Source: JARRNJ01 sp037385045 (GTDB lineage: Bacteria; Pseudomonadota; Gammaproteobacteria; JASBUN01). From it: DNA of 64,000 bases. Where the stretch lies: contig JARRNJ010000015.1 in assembly GCA_037385045.1 (NCBI GenBank), positions 1 through 64,000 of the forward strand, read 5' to 3'. Below the pieces are notes generated by a model. The model saw nothing but the letters and a program-made list of their open reading frames with translations. It was not told the DNA's origin and searched no databases. Position 1 is the stretch's first letter. Each line of letters begins with the position of its first letter. The position numbers and the translations under genes are program-made. Shown piece by piece: positions 46,714-55,947 of the stretch.

Positions 46714-47164
46714 ACCCTGGCCAGTCCATCAAACATCAATCGCCAAGCGCTTGCGGCAACGGGCAACATGGGGCAATGGCCAAGCGAAATTCCCGATCGC
46801 CGGCGCGTTCGGCGATATTACTGCATTTTCTTTCCGGCGGCCTCCCCCGCCCCTGGACGCGGCGGCAGATCCCGGGCAATCGCCCCGACTGAACCGCCGG
46901 GGCGTCGCAAGCAACTGAGTAATTTGCTGGGTTTTTGCATACCGTGAAACGCAGCGCCGGCCAACAGTCCGCCGCGGGACCGGCCGAAGCGCCAGCCAAC
47001 GCTTGCGAACACACCCGGGCAATGCAGACGTGGCACGATCGAGCCGCCAAGGAAACGAGCCTCCGGGTCCAGCTAACGGCGCGCTGTGCCGAAGCCCGGC
47101 GGGAGTTCCAACCGCGCGCCGTGTGGGCCGATGAACCGGGCCCGCGGCAGCGGGACGCTGATCG
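46714..47164. other. Intergenic stretch between GGDEF-EAL and chemoreceptor genes
   Basis: 451 bases on the upstream side of the GGDEF-EAL gene. ORFs that can be drawn on either strand are Arg/Ala/Pro-rich and lack similarity or ribosome binding sites. It should contain the promoter of the GGDEF-EAL gene; no clear element identified. Confidence 0.4.
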
Positions 47165-48847
47165 CTAGCGGGTCAGACGAAATTGTTCAATGCGCGATTC
47201 CAACTGCCGGGAAAACTCGGAAAGCTTGTCTGCGGACTTCGCTGTCGCCATAGCGGTATCGGTAATCTGACCGACACCGGTGGCGATATCGGTAATGTTG
47301 TGACTAATCTCCTCTGCGACCGCCGCCTGCTCCTCGGTCGCACTGGCGATGCTGGCGTTCATGTCCGAGATATGCGTTACGGCCCCCTGAATCTCGTGCA
47401 GCGCGTCGCGCGCGAGTGCGGCCTTTTGCAGCATCTCCTGCGAACGCTGCTGACCGCCTTCAATTGCGGCCGTCGCCGCGGCTGCGCCGGAATTCAGCGA
47501 TGCAATGAGACCTTCGATCTCACGGGTCGACTCCTGGGTGCGCGAGGCGAGCGAACGCACCTCGCTCGCCACCACGGCGAACCCACGTCCCTGGTCCCCG
47601 GCGCGCGCAGCTTCAATAGCCGCATTCAACGCCAACAGGTTGGTTTGCTCAGCCACTCCCTGGATAACTTCCAGGACAGTGGAAATGTTGGCACTACCCT
47701 GCGCCAGCGTGCCCACCGTTTCGGCAACCCGATTGACCTCTTGGGCCAGCGCTTCAATGCTGGTAATCGTATGCGCCACCACTTCCGCGCCGCGCTTGGA
47801 TGCATTATCGGCCTGACTCGCGCCATCCGCCGCTTCAGCCGCGTTGCGGGCCACGTCCTGAACGGTGGCCGCCATTTCATTGATGGCCGAGGCAATCTGC
47901 TCGGTGCGCACCAGATTGTCCTGCACCAATTGCTGCGTCTCGCTGCCGTATTGCGCCACCTCGCCCGAGGTTGCCGTCAGGTCCACGGACACCGAACGGA
48001 CACCCGAAACCGTTTCCTGCAGAGAATCCTGCATACTCTTCATGGCGGCGAGCACGCTGGATTCATCGCCCTTGCGGACTTTGATCTGCTCGGTCAGGTC
48101 GCCCTTGGCGACATTGCGCGCGATGTCTGCAGCGTAGTCGGGTTCGCCACCCAGCGCCGCCACCAGGCGGCGCGCGAACACGACAGCGAAGATGATGGCG
48201 AACAGCACCGAGGCGGCAAGCACGACCGCGAGCATCACGTAGCTGCGCCGGATCATGTTGCGGCCATCCTGTTCGGCGGCCGTTTCGCCGGCGTTCGCCA
48301 GTTTGACCACCTCGTCGATGGCCCGGCGATGGGCCTCATAGGCGGCAGACATTTTGTCCAGGGCCGCCGAGGCGGCGGCCGTGTCGCCGCTGCGCAGCGC
48401 CGGGATGAATGCATCGTCGGCGACCCGGAAGAATCTCTGTGCCGGAGCGTAGGAGTCCGCAAGAAACACCTGGGCCATGCGCTTGGGCAGCGGCTCCTTG
48501 ATCCAGTACGCATGGCGGGCTTCGTATTCCTTATGCAGCGTCTCCAGCCGGGCGATCAGGGCATTGATGGTATCGCTGCCTTTTTTCGCTGCGGCGGCTC
48601 GATAGGCTTGCTGGGCGACGAGGTAGGGCTCGATGATGTATTCCGGCGGAGGCAGAATGTCCGCCACCAGGTCCTTGTCCCGTACGATGTTGTTGTACAG
48701 TTCGCCGTTCACCTTTACCGTGTTGACGGTGCGGAACGAAAGTACGCCGAAGATGACGAAACCGAGCGCGAAAATGCCGATCAGGACGGCGAAACGCTGA
48801 CCGAGCGTGGCGGAGGAGCGCACGCGTGAATGCCTGTCGGAGGCCAT
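47165..48847 (-). CDS. Methyl-accepting chemotaxis protein
   Basis: 560 residues. TM1 (RFAVLIGIFALGFVIFGVLS), a periplasmic helical sensor (residues 40-200), TM2 (VMLAVVLAASVLFAIIFAVV), HAMP, then the long cytoplasmic coiled coil with the conserved tip EQTNLLALNAAIEAARAGDQ followed by GRGFAVVASEVRSLASRTQE. It has no C-terminal pentapeptide for CheR/CheB tethering. The sensor domain resembles the helical-bundle type; the ligand is unknown. No che or flagellar genes in the window, so it is an orphan receptor. Confidence 0.95.
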   Translation of the reverse strand: MASDRHSRVRSSATLGQRFAVLIGIFALGFVIFGVLSFRTVNTVKVNGELYNNIVRDKDLVADILPPPEYIIEPYLVAQQAYRAAAAKKGSDTINALIARLETLHKEYEARHAYWIKEPLPKRMAQVFLADSYAPAQRFFRVADDAFIPALRSGDTAAASAALDKMSAAYEAHRRAIDEVVKLANAGETAAEQDGRNMIRRSYVMLAVVLAASVLFAIIFAVVFARRLVAALGGEPDYAADIARNVAKGDLTEQIKVRKGDESSVLAAMKSMQDSLQETVSGVRSVSVDLTATSGEVAQYGSETQQLVQDNLVRTEQIASAINEMAATVQDVARNAAEAADGASQADNASKRGAEVVAHTITSIEALAQEVNRVAETVGTLAQGSANISTVLEVIQGVAEQTNLLALNAAIEAARAGDQGRGFAVVASEVRSLASRTQESTREIEGLIASLNSGAAAATAAIEGGQQRSQEMLQKAALARDALHEIQGAVTHISDMNASIASATEEQAAVAEEISHNITDIATGVGQITDTAMATAKSADKLSEFSRQLESRIEQFRLTR

Positions 48848-49261
48848 GTCGATTCTCCCTGCAGTGCCGTTGAACCCTACCGCAGATCATTACATACTTT
48901 TTTTATGGTATGCGGCACGGATCGGGCGTGTCTGTCAGATGCGTTGGAAACGCTGCCGGACAAAGTATCGGCGCGACGGGGGAAACGCTGAGCGGCAACG
49001 CTCGGGCACATGGCGTCCCCATGATGAAAGTCAAGTTTTTGCGCGCATGCAACGAACCGGGCGCTGCCGCAGGCGGGAATGCGGCGGTCGGCCGACACCC
49101 ACAATAGGGGCAGCCCTGCTGCGAACGGGGTCGATGAACGGATGCCCGGTCGGGCGTCGGACCCCGACGCAATCCGGACCCGCGACGGCCACGCCGGTGG
49201 CGCGACGCACCGCAACGCAGGTTACGTTGCGCATTGCGCCCCGTGATCGGAGGTCGGCACC
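48848..49261. other. Intergenic stretch between the chemoreceptor and a small gene
   Basis: 414 bases between divergent genes. An AT patch at 48885-48910 (TACTTTTTTTATGGTATG) is the likely promoter area of the chemoreceptor gene. Two short inverted repeats are seen: GCGTCGG/CCGACGC (49154-49170) and GCAACG/CGTTGC (49212-49230). No c-di-GMP riboswitch (GEMM) consensus was found. Confidence 0.4.
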
Positions 49262-49633
49262 ATGAAATTTCATCAATTGCCGGTTGGCAGCCGCTTCGAG
49301 CTCGATGGGCGGATTTACGTCAAAGTCACCCCGCTGATCGCGCAACACGAAGCCGACGGCCGGCAGCAACTGGTACGGCGCTCGGCAAGTGTGCGGTTGG
49401 CGCAAGGCGCGGCCGCATTGCGGGCGCAACCGCGGCCGCTGCCGCCCGCTGAGGTCCGCGAGCGGCTCGACGCGTTCTACGCCCGCTGTCTGCAATGCAT
49501 CGATGAACTGGCCGCCGATGCGCAACCGGGCCGCGGCGCGGAGGTGCGGCGTCGGCTGGCCGAGGCCCGCGACGAACTTGTCGCCGGCCTCGGCCTGGAA
49601 ACCACCCAATCGCCGCACTCACGCCAGCGCTGA
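49262..49633 (+). CDS. Hypothetical protein, two-part basic/helical
   Basis: 123 residues, ATG preceded by CGGAGGTCGGCACC. The N-terminal part MKFHQLPVGSRFELDGRIYV, with KVTPLIAQHEADGRQQLVRR, looks like a small beta barrel of the kind found in proteins that bind RNA or other proteins. The C-terminal half is helical with a Cys-x-x-Cys (FYARCLQCIDELAADAQ). I recognise no family. It converges with the DUF2721 gene. Confidence 0.65.
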   Translation: MKFHQLPVGSRFELDGRIYVKVTPLIAQHEADGRQQLVRRSASVRLAQGAAALRAQPRPLPPAEVRERLDAFYARCLQCIDELAADAQPGRGAEVRRRLAEARDELVAGLGLETTQSPHSRQR

Positions 49634-49667
49634 CCGCGGCGCGTCGGAGGAAAATCGCGGTCAGGCC

Positions 49668-50099
49668 CTAATCAACGCCGATGCGCATGCTCGCCGTGGC
49701 CAGGTAGACCTCCCGGAGGAAGTTCACCAGGCCGCCGATCAACGCGAGCATGCCGGCGACGAACAAGACACCGATGGCGATGGATACATCGGCGTTGAGG
49801 ATACCGCCGACGAACAGTGTGGCAATCACGCAGCAGATCAGCAGGGCGCACAGCGTGCACAGGCTGATGGCGCGGTGAATCAGGCAGGCGCGCCGCCCCA
49901 GCGCCCGCAACTCGTCACGAGGGGCAGTCAATTGGGCGGCGTCCGGCTGCGCGGCCAGCACGCGGCTGCGGTCGATGATCCGTCCCAGCCGGTTGGCCAT
50001 CACACCGAGCATGGCGCCGATGCCGGTGAGCAGAAACACCGGCGCTACGGCGAGTTGAATCGCGTGGGCGATGGTCGAGATGTGCAAATCGGGTTGCAT
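49668..50099 (-). CDS. DUF2721 integral membrane protein
   Basis: 143 residues with three membrane helices (AIQLAVAPVFLLTGIGAMLG, LCTLCALLICCVIATLFVGG, SIAIGVLFVAGMLALIGGLV). The family motif after helix 1 is present: NRLGRIIDRSRVL, with a preserved Arg/Asp cluster. Start chosen at 50099 (MQPDLHISTIAHAIQ) because family members begin this way; an ATG 24 bases earlier is also possible. Function unknown. Confidence 0.85.
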   Translation of the reverse strand: MQPDLHISTIAHAIQLAVAPVFLLTGIGAMLGVMANRLGRIIDRSRVLAAQPDAAQLTAPRDELRALGRRACLIHRAISLCTLCALLICCVIATLFVGGILNADVSIAIGVLFVAGMLALIGGLVNFLREVYLATASMRIGVD

Positions 50100-50227
50100 G
50101 GCGCGCGGCGGATCGGCCCCCATCGGCAGCGGGCGGAACAAGAACGCATGGGATGTATATAGCGTGCGCCGGGGAAGGTGGCAACGCCGCCTCCGGCGCG
50201 CGCAGCGGCAGGGCGTGCCCGCGGCAA

Positions 50228-50249
50228 ACCGGCCCCGTGCGGGGCCGGT
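50228..50249 (-). terminator. Hairpin terminator of rhlE
   Basis: ACCGGCCCC (50228-50236) and GGGGCCGGT (50241-50249) pair exactly with a four-base loop, 14 bases after the rhlE stop and followed on the minus strand by TTGCC. The T-tract is short, so termination may be partial. Confidence 0.65.
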
Positions 50250-50262
50250 CACCACCGTCGTA

Positions 50263-51528
50263 CTAGCGGCCCGCGGCGGCGCGCCCGCGACTGCGCCGCG
50301 AGGAAGCCTGGGGCCTGGCGCGCCTCTCGCTGCGGTCGCGGCCCACAGCGGGGCGCCCGGCGCGGCTTGGGCTGCGCACTCGGGCTGCCGGCGTCTGGGC
50401 GGGCTCGTAGCCGCTGAGGACCTCAGCCCGTATATCGGTGTTCAGCAACCGTTTGATGGCGGCAAAGTGACCACGCTCTTCGGCGCCCACCAGGGATACC
50501 GCCGCGCCGCGGCTGCCGGCGCGGCCGGTACGGCCGATGCGATGGACGTAGTCTTCGGGGTTGTTGGGCAATTCATAGTTGACCACATGGGGCAGTTGAC
50601 TGATGTCCAGCCCCCGTGCCGCCACGTCGGTGGCCACCAGCGCCCGCACCGACTGGCGCTTGAAGTCTCGCAGCGCCCGGGTGCGGGCGCCCTGACTCTT
50701 GTCCCCATGGATGGCGGTGGCGCGGATACCGTCCAGTTCCAGTTGTTTCGCCAGGCGGTCGGCACCGCGCTTGGTGCGGGTGAACACCAACACCTGGCGC
50801 CAGTTGCCGGTGCCGATCAAGTGCGACAGCAACTCCCGCTTGCGTCCGGCATCGACCAGATAGGCCGACTGCTCCACCGCGTCGGCCGCGGCGTTGGGGC
50901 GCGCCACTTCGATCAACTGCGGCGCCGTGAGGAACTTCTGCGCCAGCTTCTTGATGCCGGCCGGGAAGGTGGCCGAAAACAACAGCGTCTGCCGTCGGTC
51001 GGGCACCCGGCCGAGAATGCGCTCGATGGCAGGCAGGAATCCCATGTCCAGCATCCGGTCCGCCTCGTCCAGCACCACTATCTCGACCCGCGACAGGTCC
51101 ACGGTGGTGCGGTTGAGATGATCGATCAGTCGGCCCGGCGTGGCCACCAGCACGTCAACGCCCGCGCGCAAAGCGCGCATCTGGGGATTGATGTTGACGC
51201 CGCCGTAGACCTCCGCGCAACGCAACGGCAAATGCCTGCCGTAGGTGCGCACACTTTCACCGACCTGCGCCGCCAATTCGCGGGTCGGGGTCAGCACCAA
51301 AGCGCGCACCGGGCGACGGCCCCCGGTTTGAGACTGCAGCAATCGCTGCAACATGGGCAGGGTGAAAGCCGCGGTCTTGCCGGTGCCCGTTTGCGCCCCC
51401 GCCATGAGGTCGTGACCGGCCAGGGCCAGCGGAATGGACCGGCTTTGAATCGGCGTGGGGGCGTCGTAGCCCTGCTGCTGCACGGCACGCAAAAGATCGG
51501 CCGAAAGGCCGAGAGAAGAAAACGACAT
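50263..51528 (-). CDS. rhlE: DEAD-box RNA helicase, RhlE type
   Basis: 421 residues from the ATG at 51528, behind AGGAGCCTTTTCC. All helicase motifs are intact: Q-motif (GYDAPTPIQSRSIPLALAGH), motif I AQTGTGKTAAF, PTRELAAQ, ATPGRLIDHL, DEADRMLDMGF, SATFP, VATDVAARGLDI and HRIGRTGRAG. A basic Arg/Ser-rich tail follows (RPAVGRDRSERRARPQASSR), as usual for RhlE. It remodels ribosomal precursors and mRNA. A TATAGT element near 51720-51725 on the minus strand could be its -10. Confidence 0.94.
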   Translation of the reverse strand: MSFSSLGLSADLLRAVQQQGYDAPTPIQSRSIPLALAGHDLMAGAQTGTGKTAAFTLPMLQRLLQSQTGGRRPVRALVLTPTRELAAQVGESVRTYGRHLPLRCAEVYGGVNINPQMRALRAGVDVLVATPGRLIDHLNRTTVDLSRVEIVVLDEADRMLDMGFLPAIERILGRVPDRRQTLLFSATFPAGIKKLAQKFLTAPQLIEVARPNAAADAVEQSAYLVDAGRKRELLSHLIGTGNWRQVLVFTRTKRGADRLAKQLELDGIRATAIHGDKSQGARTRALRDFKRQSVRALVATDVAARGLDISQLPHVVNYELPNNPEDYVHRIGRTGRAGSRGAAVSLVGAEERGHFAAIKRLLNTDIRAEVLSGYEPAQTPAARVRSPSRAGRPAVGRDRSERRARPQASSRRSRGRAAAGR

Positions 51529-51786
51529 GGAAAAGGCTCCTGTTACAACTGCCAAGGCGCAGCACGCCGCAACGGCACGCCAATCGGGTGTTATCGAGGA
51601 ATGGCCTTGGCAGGGAACAGACCGCGACCGGTTTGCGGGTACCGGCCTGTCGACGGAAAAGACCCATGCATACTGCTGCAGGGCGGTCGGTGGGCGGCAA
51701 AAACAAACGCTACAGGTGCACTATACCATAGGTGCAGCGGTTTCCCTACGAATCATTGCCCCCCCGCCGGAACCGGCCACGGCCGA

Positions 51787-52620
51787 TCAAAGCCGCCGCA
51801 GATAGTCTTGCACCCCGTCGGCCACGCGGATCTCGCCGGCTTTCACCGGCGGGAGGTAGTGGGCCATCCAGCGGCCCACATGCATGCGCGACTGTTGCAG
51901 CTCGAGCAGGATCAGTTTCACTAGCGGACCGCCCTGGTCAAGAAAGCCGCTGTCGTGAAAATCCCGCTCCGCCTGCGCCTTGTCGTAAGCGACCCGGGCG
52001 ATCTGCGCCTGCCAGCGGCCGGCCCGGAACGTGAAGCGGCCGTATGCGGCGCGTGGATCGTGATCGAACGGCTGGCCGACCGAGCCGGTATTGGCCACCA
52101 GGGTGCCGTTGAATCGGCGCAGCAACGGCTTGTGGGTGTGGGAACCCACGAACAGTCCGCGGGGCGCGCCCAGTTTCTCCGCCAGTGCCCCATCGTCGAC
52201 TCCGGGATGAATGCCATCGCGGTTGCCCAGGCGCGAACCATGGGTTACGTGGAACGAGCATCCCCCGTCCAGATCAGCAAGGTCGACATGGTCGGCCCAA
52301 CCGCGGATTTCCTCCACCGCCTCGCTGCCAAGCCGATCGCAGGCCCAATAGGCAAAGCGCTTGAGATCGAAGTCGCGCCGCTCCGGGTCGGCCGGATGAT
52401 CAGCGCAGTACAGCACAAAGGTCTCGTGGTTGCCGGTCAGGAATCGGCAGTCAGGCACCCGTTCGCGCATCATGTCCAGCACCTGGAGGCTGTAGGGGCC
52501 GCGGCTGACCAGGTCGCCGTTGACGATCACCTCATCGGCGCGCCACTGCTCGAGGTCGGCCAGCACCGCCTCCAGGGCCGGCACGTTGCCGTGAACATCG
52601 GACAATACCGCGATTTTCAT
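51787..52620 (-). CDS. Calcineurin-like metallophosphoesterase
   Basis: 277 residues. Dimetal site complete: SDVHGNVPALEAVL, VNGDLVSRGPYSLQV, GNHETFVLY, FHVTHGSRLG and GSHTHKPLLR. Cytosolic. Members of this MPE group (YfcE/PrpE-like) cleave phosphodiesters or dinucleotides. The N-terminal two thirds forms the catalytic domain, and the C-terminal 80 residues, with LVKLILLELQQSRMHVGRWM, is an extra helical segment. Substrate unknown. The gene stands alone upstream of rhlE in the same direction. Confidence 0.88.
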   Translation of the reverse strand: MKIAVLSDVHGNVPALEAVLADLEQWRADEVIVNGDLVSRGPYSLQVLDMMRERVPDCRFLTGNHETFVLYCADHPADPERRDFDLKRFAYWACDRLGSEAVEEIRGWADHVDLADLDGGCSFHVTHGSRLGNRDGIHPGVDDGALAEKLGAPRGLFVGSHTHKPLLRRFNGTLVANTGSVGQPFDHDPRAAYGRFTFRAGRWQAQIARVAYDKAQAERDFHDSGFLDQGGPLVKLILLELQQSRMHVGRWMAHYLPPVKAGEIRVADGVQDYLRRL

Positions 52621-52825
52621 TTCCTGCTCCGGGCTTGCGAGGCCGCGCCACGGCGGGCGCCGCCCGACCGCATTCGTAGACTAAGTCTATTATACCGGGC
52701 CGTGGCGCCAGTCCACTACCACAATACAGACCGGGGCGGCACATGGGCACCCCGTGCCGGCTCAAGAGATGGCCGGCGCGGACGCTGCCAAGACAAGGCA
52801 GTGCAGCCGAAACCGAGTCGGTCCC

Positions 52826-53587
52826 ATGTACAACACATGCCCGAAATGTGGCCACACCCGCCAACCCGGCGAAACCCCGGACAGCGCCACCTGCCCCGCC
52901 TGCGGGCTGGTGTTCGCCAAATGGATGAAACACCGGTTCCACGCCGGCGGACCGTCAGCGACCGACCGCACCGGCGTCGGGGGCCGCTGGCGCCGGCTCC
53001 GAAACACCCTGCTGATGCCCGCGCCCGACAGCGGGCGCCTGGAATGGAGCGGCCGGCTGCTGCTGTGGCTGTTGCTTGCCTGGCTGGGCTGGTTGACGCT
53101 GGTCAGCCGCCCCGAGGACATGGTGACCGGCTCACTGGCGGCGCCGCTTCAGATCCTGCACCGGATCGACCTGGTGTTCCACGAGGCCGGCCATGTGGTG
53201 TTTCGTCCCCTGGGAAATTTTCTGATGGTGCTCGGCGGATCCCTGCTGCAGGTCCTGTTGCCGGCAGTCGTGGCCGGCACCTTCCTGCTGCGGCACCACA
53301 ACCCGTTCGGCGCCAGCGTCGGGTTGTGGTGGACCGGACAGAACCTAGCCGACGTGGCGGTATACATCGGCGACGCCCGCGCCTTGCGCCTGCCGCTGCT
53401 GGGTGGCGGCACCGGCGCCGACCGTCCCGGCATGCACGACTGGCACAATATCCTCGGCCGCCTCGGATGGCTCGACGACGACCGCGCGCTGGCCGGCGCG
53501 ACCGACGTGCTGGGAATTACGCTCATCGGCGTGGCGCTGGCCTGGGGCGCAGCATTGCTCTGGCGCCATCACCAGGCGCTGCGCTAG
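52826..53587 (+). CDS. Membrane protein with N-terminal zinc ribbon and HExxH motif
   Basis: 253 residues from the ATG at 52826. Residues 1-35 hold a four-cysteine zinc ribbon (YNTCPKCGHTRQPGE and ATCPACGLVFAKWM). Helix 1 (LLLWLLLAWLGWLTLVS) is followed by an amphipathic segment with LVFHEAGHVVFRPLGNFLMV, where HEAGH is the zinc-protease type motif, then two or three more helices. A late HDWHNILGRLGWLD could give the third metal ligand. The HExxH within a membrane helix recalls M50 site-2 proteases, but the family's NPDG-like motif is absent. Role unknown; the neighbouring Cpx pair makes an envelope role plausible. Confidence 0.75.
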   Translation: MYNTCPKCGHTRQPGETPDSATCPACGLVFAKWMKHRFHAGGPSATDRTGVGGRWRRLRNTLLMPAPDSGRLEWSGRLLLWLLLAWLGWLTLVSRPEDMVTGSLAAPLQILHRIDLVFHEAGHVVFRPLGNFLMVLGGSLLQVLLPAVVAGTFLLRHHNPFGASVGLWWTGQNLADVAVYIGDARALRLPLLGGGTGADRPGMHDWHNILGRLGWLDDDRALAGATDVLGITLIGVALAWGAALLWRHHQALR

Positions 53588-53620
53588 CCCCAACGCGCAC
53601 CGGTGCCGCGACCGCGGCCG

Positions 53621-54997
53621 CTAGTCCGTGATGTGCGGCCCGCGCACCGCCGGCAGTTCCAGTTCCACACACAAGCCCCCGTCCGGGCGGTTGTATGCCC
53701 GTACGCTGCCGCCGTGCGCCTCAATGGCCCGCCGGGCAATGGCGAGCCCCAGGCCGTAACCCCGCGGCGGCGTCTCCGATCCTGCGGCGTCGAGGCGTAC
53801 GAACGGCTCGAACAGCTGCGTCAGCGACCCCTCGGCGACGCCGGGACCCCGATCGCACACCGACACCCGCAACCGCAAGCGGTCCGGCGCGCTGTCGGCG
53901 GAAACCTCCACCGTGGTGCCGGCGGCGGTGTAGGCGACGCCGTTGCGCACAACGTTTTCCAGCGCCCGGTGCAGCAGTTCCGCCCGACCCCGCACCACCA
54001 GCTCCGGCGCCGCTGTCAGCTGCACATCGCGATCCTGGCTCTGGGCCTCGAACCGGGCATCATCGACGATATCCTGCAGCAGCGCGCGCACGTCAACCTG
54101 CTCTTCGGGCCCCTGCACAACGCCGGCCTCCAGGCGTGACAGGGTCAGCAACTGCCCGACCAGTTCGTCGAGGCGCTCGCTTTCGCGCTCAATGCGCTGC
54201 AATGCGGCGTCGATTTTGGCGGGCTGCTGCCGGGCCAGGCCGACAGCCACCTGCAGGCGCGCCAACGGCGAGCGCAGCTCGTGGGAAACGTCGTGCAACA
54301 GCCGTTTCTGGGCGCCGACCAGCGCCTGCAGCCGTGCGGCCATATGGTCGAAGTCCCGCCCGAGGTCGCCGATTTCGTCGCGACGGCGTCCGAGCACGGG
54401 CATGACGCGCGTATCCAGCACCCCGTCGGCCAGTTGCCGGCTGGCGCTGCGCACGTGGCGCAGCGGCCGGGTGAGATACCAAGCGAGCCCCGCGCTGAAC
54501 AACAACCCCGCGAGCGATGCGATGAGCAGTCGCAGTGCCAGCGGGTCCAGGGGCAGGCGATGGTGCTCAAAGCGGTGCTCCCCGGACAGCACCTCGGCGG
54601 GCACGAACAACACGTAGGACCGGCCGTCACGCGCCTGCACACGGCGCACGCCCGCAACTTGCCCCTGCCCGCTCAGCAACGTGCGCGCACGGGACAAGGC
54701 AGCGGCCGGAACCGGGCGGTGCAACACGTCCCGACCCGCCGCATCCACCACGTATACGGGCAGGCCGCGCCGCCTGGACCATTCCCGGGCCAGTTCCCGC
54801 AGTGCTGGAACGCCGCCGTAATGCAGGGTCACCGCCACCAGGGCGACATTGCGCTGCGCCCGCGGACCGCCCGCCAACTCGGTCATCTCCGCCAGGCGCT
54901 GCTGGTTGTGGATATAAAACACCACCCCGACCGCGGCGCCCATCAGCACCTGGGTCAGCCAGAAGGCGAGGAAGATCTTCCAGAACAGACGCCCCAT
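53621..54997 (-). CDS. cpxA: CpxA-like envelope-stress histidine kinase
   Basis: 458 residues from the ATG at 54997; a TTG at 55006 that overlaps the regulator stop would add three residues. TM1 (FWKIFLAFWLTQVLMGAAVG), a periplasmic domain (residues 30-165), TM2 (LRLLIASLAGLLFSAGLAWY), HAMP (TRPLRHVRSASRQLADG), phosphoacceptor box LHDVSHELRSPLARLQ, and ATPase motifs ENVVRNGVAYT, VCDRGPGVAE and GYGLGLAIARRA. It senses misfolded envelope proteins in Enterobacteria. It pairs with the regulator directly upstream and with a Spy/CpxP-type gene that is divergently transcribed. Confidence 0.9.
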   Translation of the reverse strand: MGRLFWKIFLAFWLTQVLMGAAVGVVFYIHNQQRLAEMTELAGGPRAQRNVALVAVTLHYGGVPALRELAREWSRRRGLPVYVVDAAGRDVLHRPVPAAALSRARTLLSGQGQVAGVRRVQARDGRSYVLFVPAEVLSGEHRFEHHRLPLDPLALRLLIASLAGLLFSAGLAWYLTRPLRHVRSASRQLADGVLDTRVMPVLGRRRDEIGDLGRDFDHMAARLQALVGAQKRLLHDVSHELRSPLARLQVAVGLARQQPAKIDAALQRIERESERLDELVGQLLTLSRLEAGVVQGPEEQVDVRALLQDIVDDARFEAQSQDRDVQLTAAPELVVRGRAELLHRALENVVRNGVAYTAAGTTVEVSADSAPDRLRLRVSVCDRGPGVAEGSLTQLFEPFVRLDAAGSETPPRGYGLGLAIARRAIEAHGGSVRAYNRPDGGLCVELELPAVRGPHITD

Positions 54998-55002
54998 CGG
55001 AA

Positions 55003-55692
55003 TCAACCGGCGATCAGCTGGTAACCGACACCGCGCACCGTCTGGATCGGCGAACGGCCGTCGGGGAGGTCGCCCAACTTGCGGCGCAGATTGCTCACGT
55101 GCATGTCGATACTGCGATCGTAGCGGGCCAGCGGACGCCCCAGTCCCTGCTCCGAGAGTTCGTTCTTGGTCACCACCCGTCCCGCCGCTCGCGCCAGGGC
55201 TTCCAGCAGGTTGAATTCGGTGCTGGTCAGCTCCAACGCTTCACCGTGCCAGAGCACCGTGCGGTCGGAAGATCGCACGGTGAGATCACCCACCCGCACC
55301 GAGCCCGCGGCCGGGTTGTCGTTGGCCCCGGCGCCGGTGCGCCTCAGGATCGCGCGCAGGCGGGCCACCAACTCGCGTGGATTGCAGGGCTTGGGCAGAT
55401 AGTCATCGGCACCCAGCTCGAGCCCGATAATGCGATCCACGTCGTCGCCCTTGGCCGTGAGCATCAGCACCGGCGTGCGGGTTGCGCGGCGGATCTGCTG
55501 CAGGGTCTCCAGTCCGTTGCGGATCGGCAGCATGATATCGAGCACAATGACGTCATAATCGCCTTCCAGCGCGCGGCGCTCTCCCTGCGCTCCGTCGTGC
55601 ACCATATCCACCTCGAAGCCTTCGGGGGCCAGGTACTCGGCCAGCATCTGGCATAGCTCCACGTCGTCATCGACCAGCAATACGCGACTCAT
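55003..55692 (-). CDS. cpxR: CpxR-like response regulator
   Basis: 229 residues from the ATG at 55692 (RBS GGAGGTT). Receiver: LLVDDDVELCQMLAEYL, phosphoacceptor in DVIVLDIMLPIRNGLETLQQ, Lys in DYLPKPCNPRELVARLRAIL. Winged-helix output domain: LTSTEFNLLEALARAAGRVV, RSIDMHVSNLRRKLGDLPDG and IQTVRGVGYQL. It is the partner of the kinase following it, and probably drives the spy-like gene on the other side. Confidence 0.92.
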   Translation of the reverse strand: MSRVLLVDDDVELCQMLAEYLAPEGFEVDMVHDGAQGERRALEGDYDVIVLDIMLPIRNGLETLQQIRRATRTPVLMLTAKGDDVDRIIGLELGADDYLPKPCNPRELVARLRAILRRTGAGANDNPAAGSVRVGDLTVRSSDRTVLWHGEALELTSTEFNLLEALARAAGRVVTKNELSEQGLGRPLARYDRSIDMHVSNLRRKLGDLPDGRSPIQTVRGVGYQLIAG

Positions 55693-55947
55693 GAACCTCC
55701 ACACCCCGTGTTGTCGTTTCCATGCCGCGATGTTGCCACAACCGCGCCGGCACCGGGCAGGGTTTACCGGTTTTTACACAGCCTTACCCGTGCCTTACCC
55801 ACGTTTGCAGCGGCGCCCGACATACTCTTCCCTGCACGATGCACCGAAAGCTGCCGGACACGTCCACGGCGCCGGGAGCACATTTTTCGGGCCCCATGCC
55901 GCGGACGACCGTGGCAACCGCCCAAACACGCAAACGAGGAGCAAACC

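Noticed and set aside
48848..49261. Possible c-di-GMP (GEMM) riboswitch upstream of the chemoreceptor or small gene
   Set aside because: The conserved GEMM core sequences are absent; only short inverted repeats are present.
50071..51924. 617-codon plus-strand ORF across rhlE
   Set aside because: Shadow of rhlE, whose helicase motifs are complete on the minus strand.
51955..53631. 558-codon plus-strand ORF across the phosphoesterase and zinc-ribbon genes
   Set aside because: Antisense or out of frame with two better supported genes; Arg/Pro-rich translation.
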